Positions 62,701 through 64,000 of a stretch of DNA of 64,000 bases are shown in pieces. A program made the position numbers and the translations under genes. The first letter of the stretch is position 1. Each line of letters begins with the position of its first letter. The notes under the pieces were generated by a model. It was not told where the DNA came from. It searched no databases and saw only the letters and a program-made list of their open reading frames with translations. The DNA is from Cyanoderma ruficeps (Eukaryota > Chordata > Aves > Passeriformes > Timaliidae): contig VZDJ01000216.1 of assembly GCA_008694505.1 (NCBI GenBank), positions 124,001 through 188,000 on the forward strand, read 5' to 3'.

Positions 62701-64000
62701 TTCTCACTCTTTTCCGATTGAAGTTCCTTTATCAGGAGTATTTTGAATATGTTTTCCTACTGAGTGTTTACAGGAACACTAAAGGAGCAGGATGGAAACT
62801 TTGAAGCTAGATGGGAGCTGTGAAGTTACGAATTGTAACCTCTGTAGTCTTGAAACTCCCACCCGGCAAGCCCGATTAGGTTTATGTCTGTTTTTTTAAT
62901 GTTACCATCCCTCAGCAGTTAGTGAAATGAGTGTAGGATAAGATCTGATGAGGAGGAAGTAATTCTTGAAAGCTGTTTCGTTTTAGGAGATTCTGTCACC
63001 TCAGTGTAGGATGTAGTGTGTTGTCCCACAGCAGCCCAAATGAAAACTTTGTAAATTCAGCTGAGTTTAAAAAAGTATTAATCTTGCATTTTGAAGGAGA
63101 ACTTGCATATAACAAAGCAGAAAACCTGTCAGGATTTATTAGCAAAATGGTGTTGTATGTGTTGAATTCTGTTTTTAATTAGGCACCTAAATTAGACCAT
63201 AAAATGGTTGATTAATCTTTTACAAGTAGAAGGTGCAAGGGGAGAAGGAGAGAATAATGCTTATGATTGAGTTCATCTGTTATCCCAGATGTAGTGGATG
63301 AAAGCCAATATTTAAAGGATACATATTATTTTTAAATTTGGAGAACAGGTATCAAAGTTGTGTTTAACTTCCTAAAACTTCACCTTATCAGCTGCTGAAT
63401 TTTAAGCAGTGCAGGCCCTATCCCTGCAAATATATTGTAGTTTTTCATTAGCATCTTTGCAAAAGGGCTGTTTTAGCTGAAATCTGTCAAATCTTGAGGT
63501 CTGAATGGTGGTGCTCTCAAGCAGCAAGAGTAAGTGATGCTGGAAGTCTTGTAATTAGTTGTATGTGATTCACCCCGAAGATGGGAGTGTGTCTGGCTGG
63601 CTGCGGCACTGGAACCTGGGTCAGTTGGGGGGACTAAATAATGCAAAATACTTGGGGAAGGATGAAAACCAGTAGACAAGTTGTTATATATTGTGCATTA
63701 TTTCTAATTTAATTAGAATTAGATGCAGAAGTTTGTTCCTATAAATTTTGTTATTAGAAGTCAGATCCTACGCAGGAGTAACTCCAAGCTCTTGCTGACT
63801 TCAGTGAATCTTGGTTTCTCAGCACTTCTCAAGAACATGTTTATTTCTCCCAGACCTAATGATGCTTTTATTTATTATCTTAGTATCAATACGGAGATGT
63901 GTTTATATTTTGTTAGTGGTTCAGTCCAGTTGGATTGAAGATGCTATAAAAGGTGCGTGGTGTCAGCATTGTGCAGTGAGCTGGGCAAGCTTCATCTCTA

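Noticed and set aside
63940..63960. TATAAAAGG-like string near the right edge as a promoter
   Set aside because: Isolated in an intron with no start, CpG or LTR context; a chance match is more likely.

Overview
This window is vertebrate nuclear DNA and almost certainly from a bird. Exons are short with canonical GT/AG splice sites and lie in long introns. There are about fifteen CR1 LINE 3' ends, several ending in the typical avian ATTCTATG-type repeats, plus solo endogenous-retrovirus LTRs of a kind common in songbird-like genomes. There is no prokaryotic gene organisation: no operons, CRISPR, IS elements or tRNA clusters. The many open frames in the non-exonic DNA are short and incidental.

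Two plus-strand genes can be identified. First, the last three coding exons of COX10 (mitochondrial haem O synthase, a UbiA-family farnesyltransferase) lie at 13056-13126, 32869-33101 and 45998-46440. They join in frame (phase 2, then phase 1) to give the C-terminal 248 residues. Second, the first coding exon of HS3ST3B1 (Golgi heparan sulfate 3-O-sulfotransferase 3B1) lies at 61180-61622 in a CpG island. Its remaining sulfotransferase domain lies beyond the right edge. The order and orientation COX10 then HS3ST3B1 match human 17p12, which supports both names. The genes are not functionally linked (respiratory haem synthesis versus proteoglycan sulfation); their proximity is conserved synteny.

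Layout: 1-13055 is the 3' part of a COX10 intron (called intron 4 by analogy with the seven-exon human gene), with CR1 copies and one solo LTR. 13127-32868 is intron 5, with two copies of a second LTR family, two other LTR-like segments and CR1 copies. 33102-45997 is intron 6, with an LTR nested in a CR1 and an 847-base assembly gap inside a pentanucleotide repeat. 46441-48480 is the likely COX10 3'UTR. 48480-60700 is intergenic, with CR1 copies, an ancient L3/CR1 remnant and a GC-rich 25-bp minisatellite. 60700-61760 is the HS3ST3B1 promoter and CpG island, and 61623-64000 is the start of its first intron.

The observations most worth checking are: oppositely oriented, closely similar solo LTRs with perfect 5-bp target duplications flanking COX10 exons 5-6; an upstream reading frame overlapping the HS3ST3B1 start codon; the 25-bp minisatellite, open in all frames; the gap in the pyrimidine repeat; and the lysine-rich COX10 C-terminus. 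I found no convincing new gene system. The rest is ordinary avian intronic and intergenic DNA.
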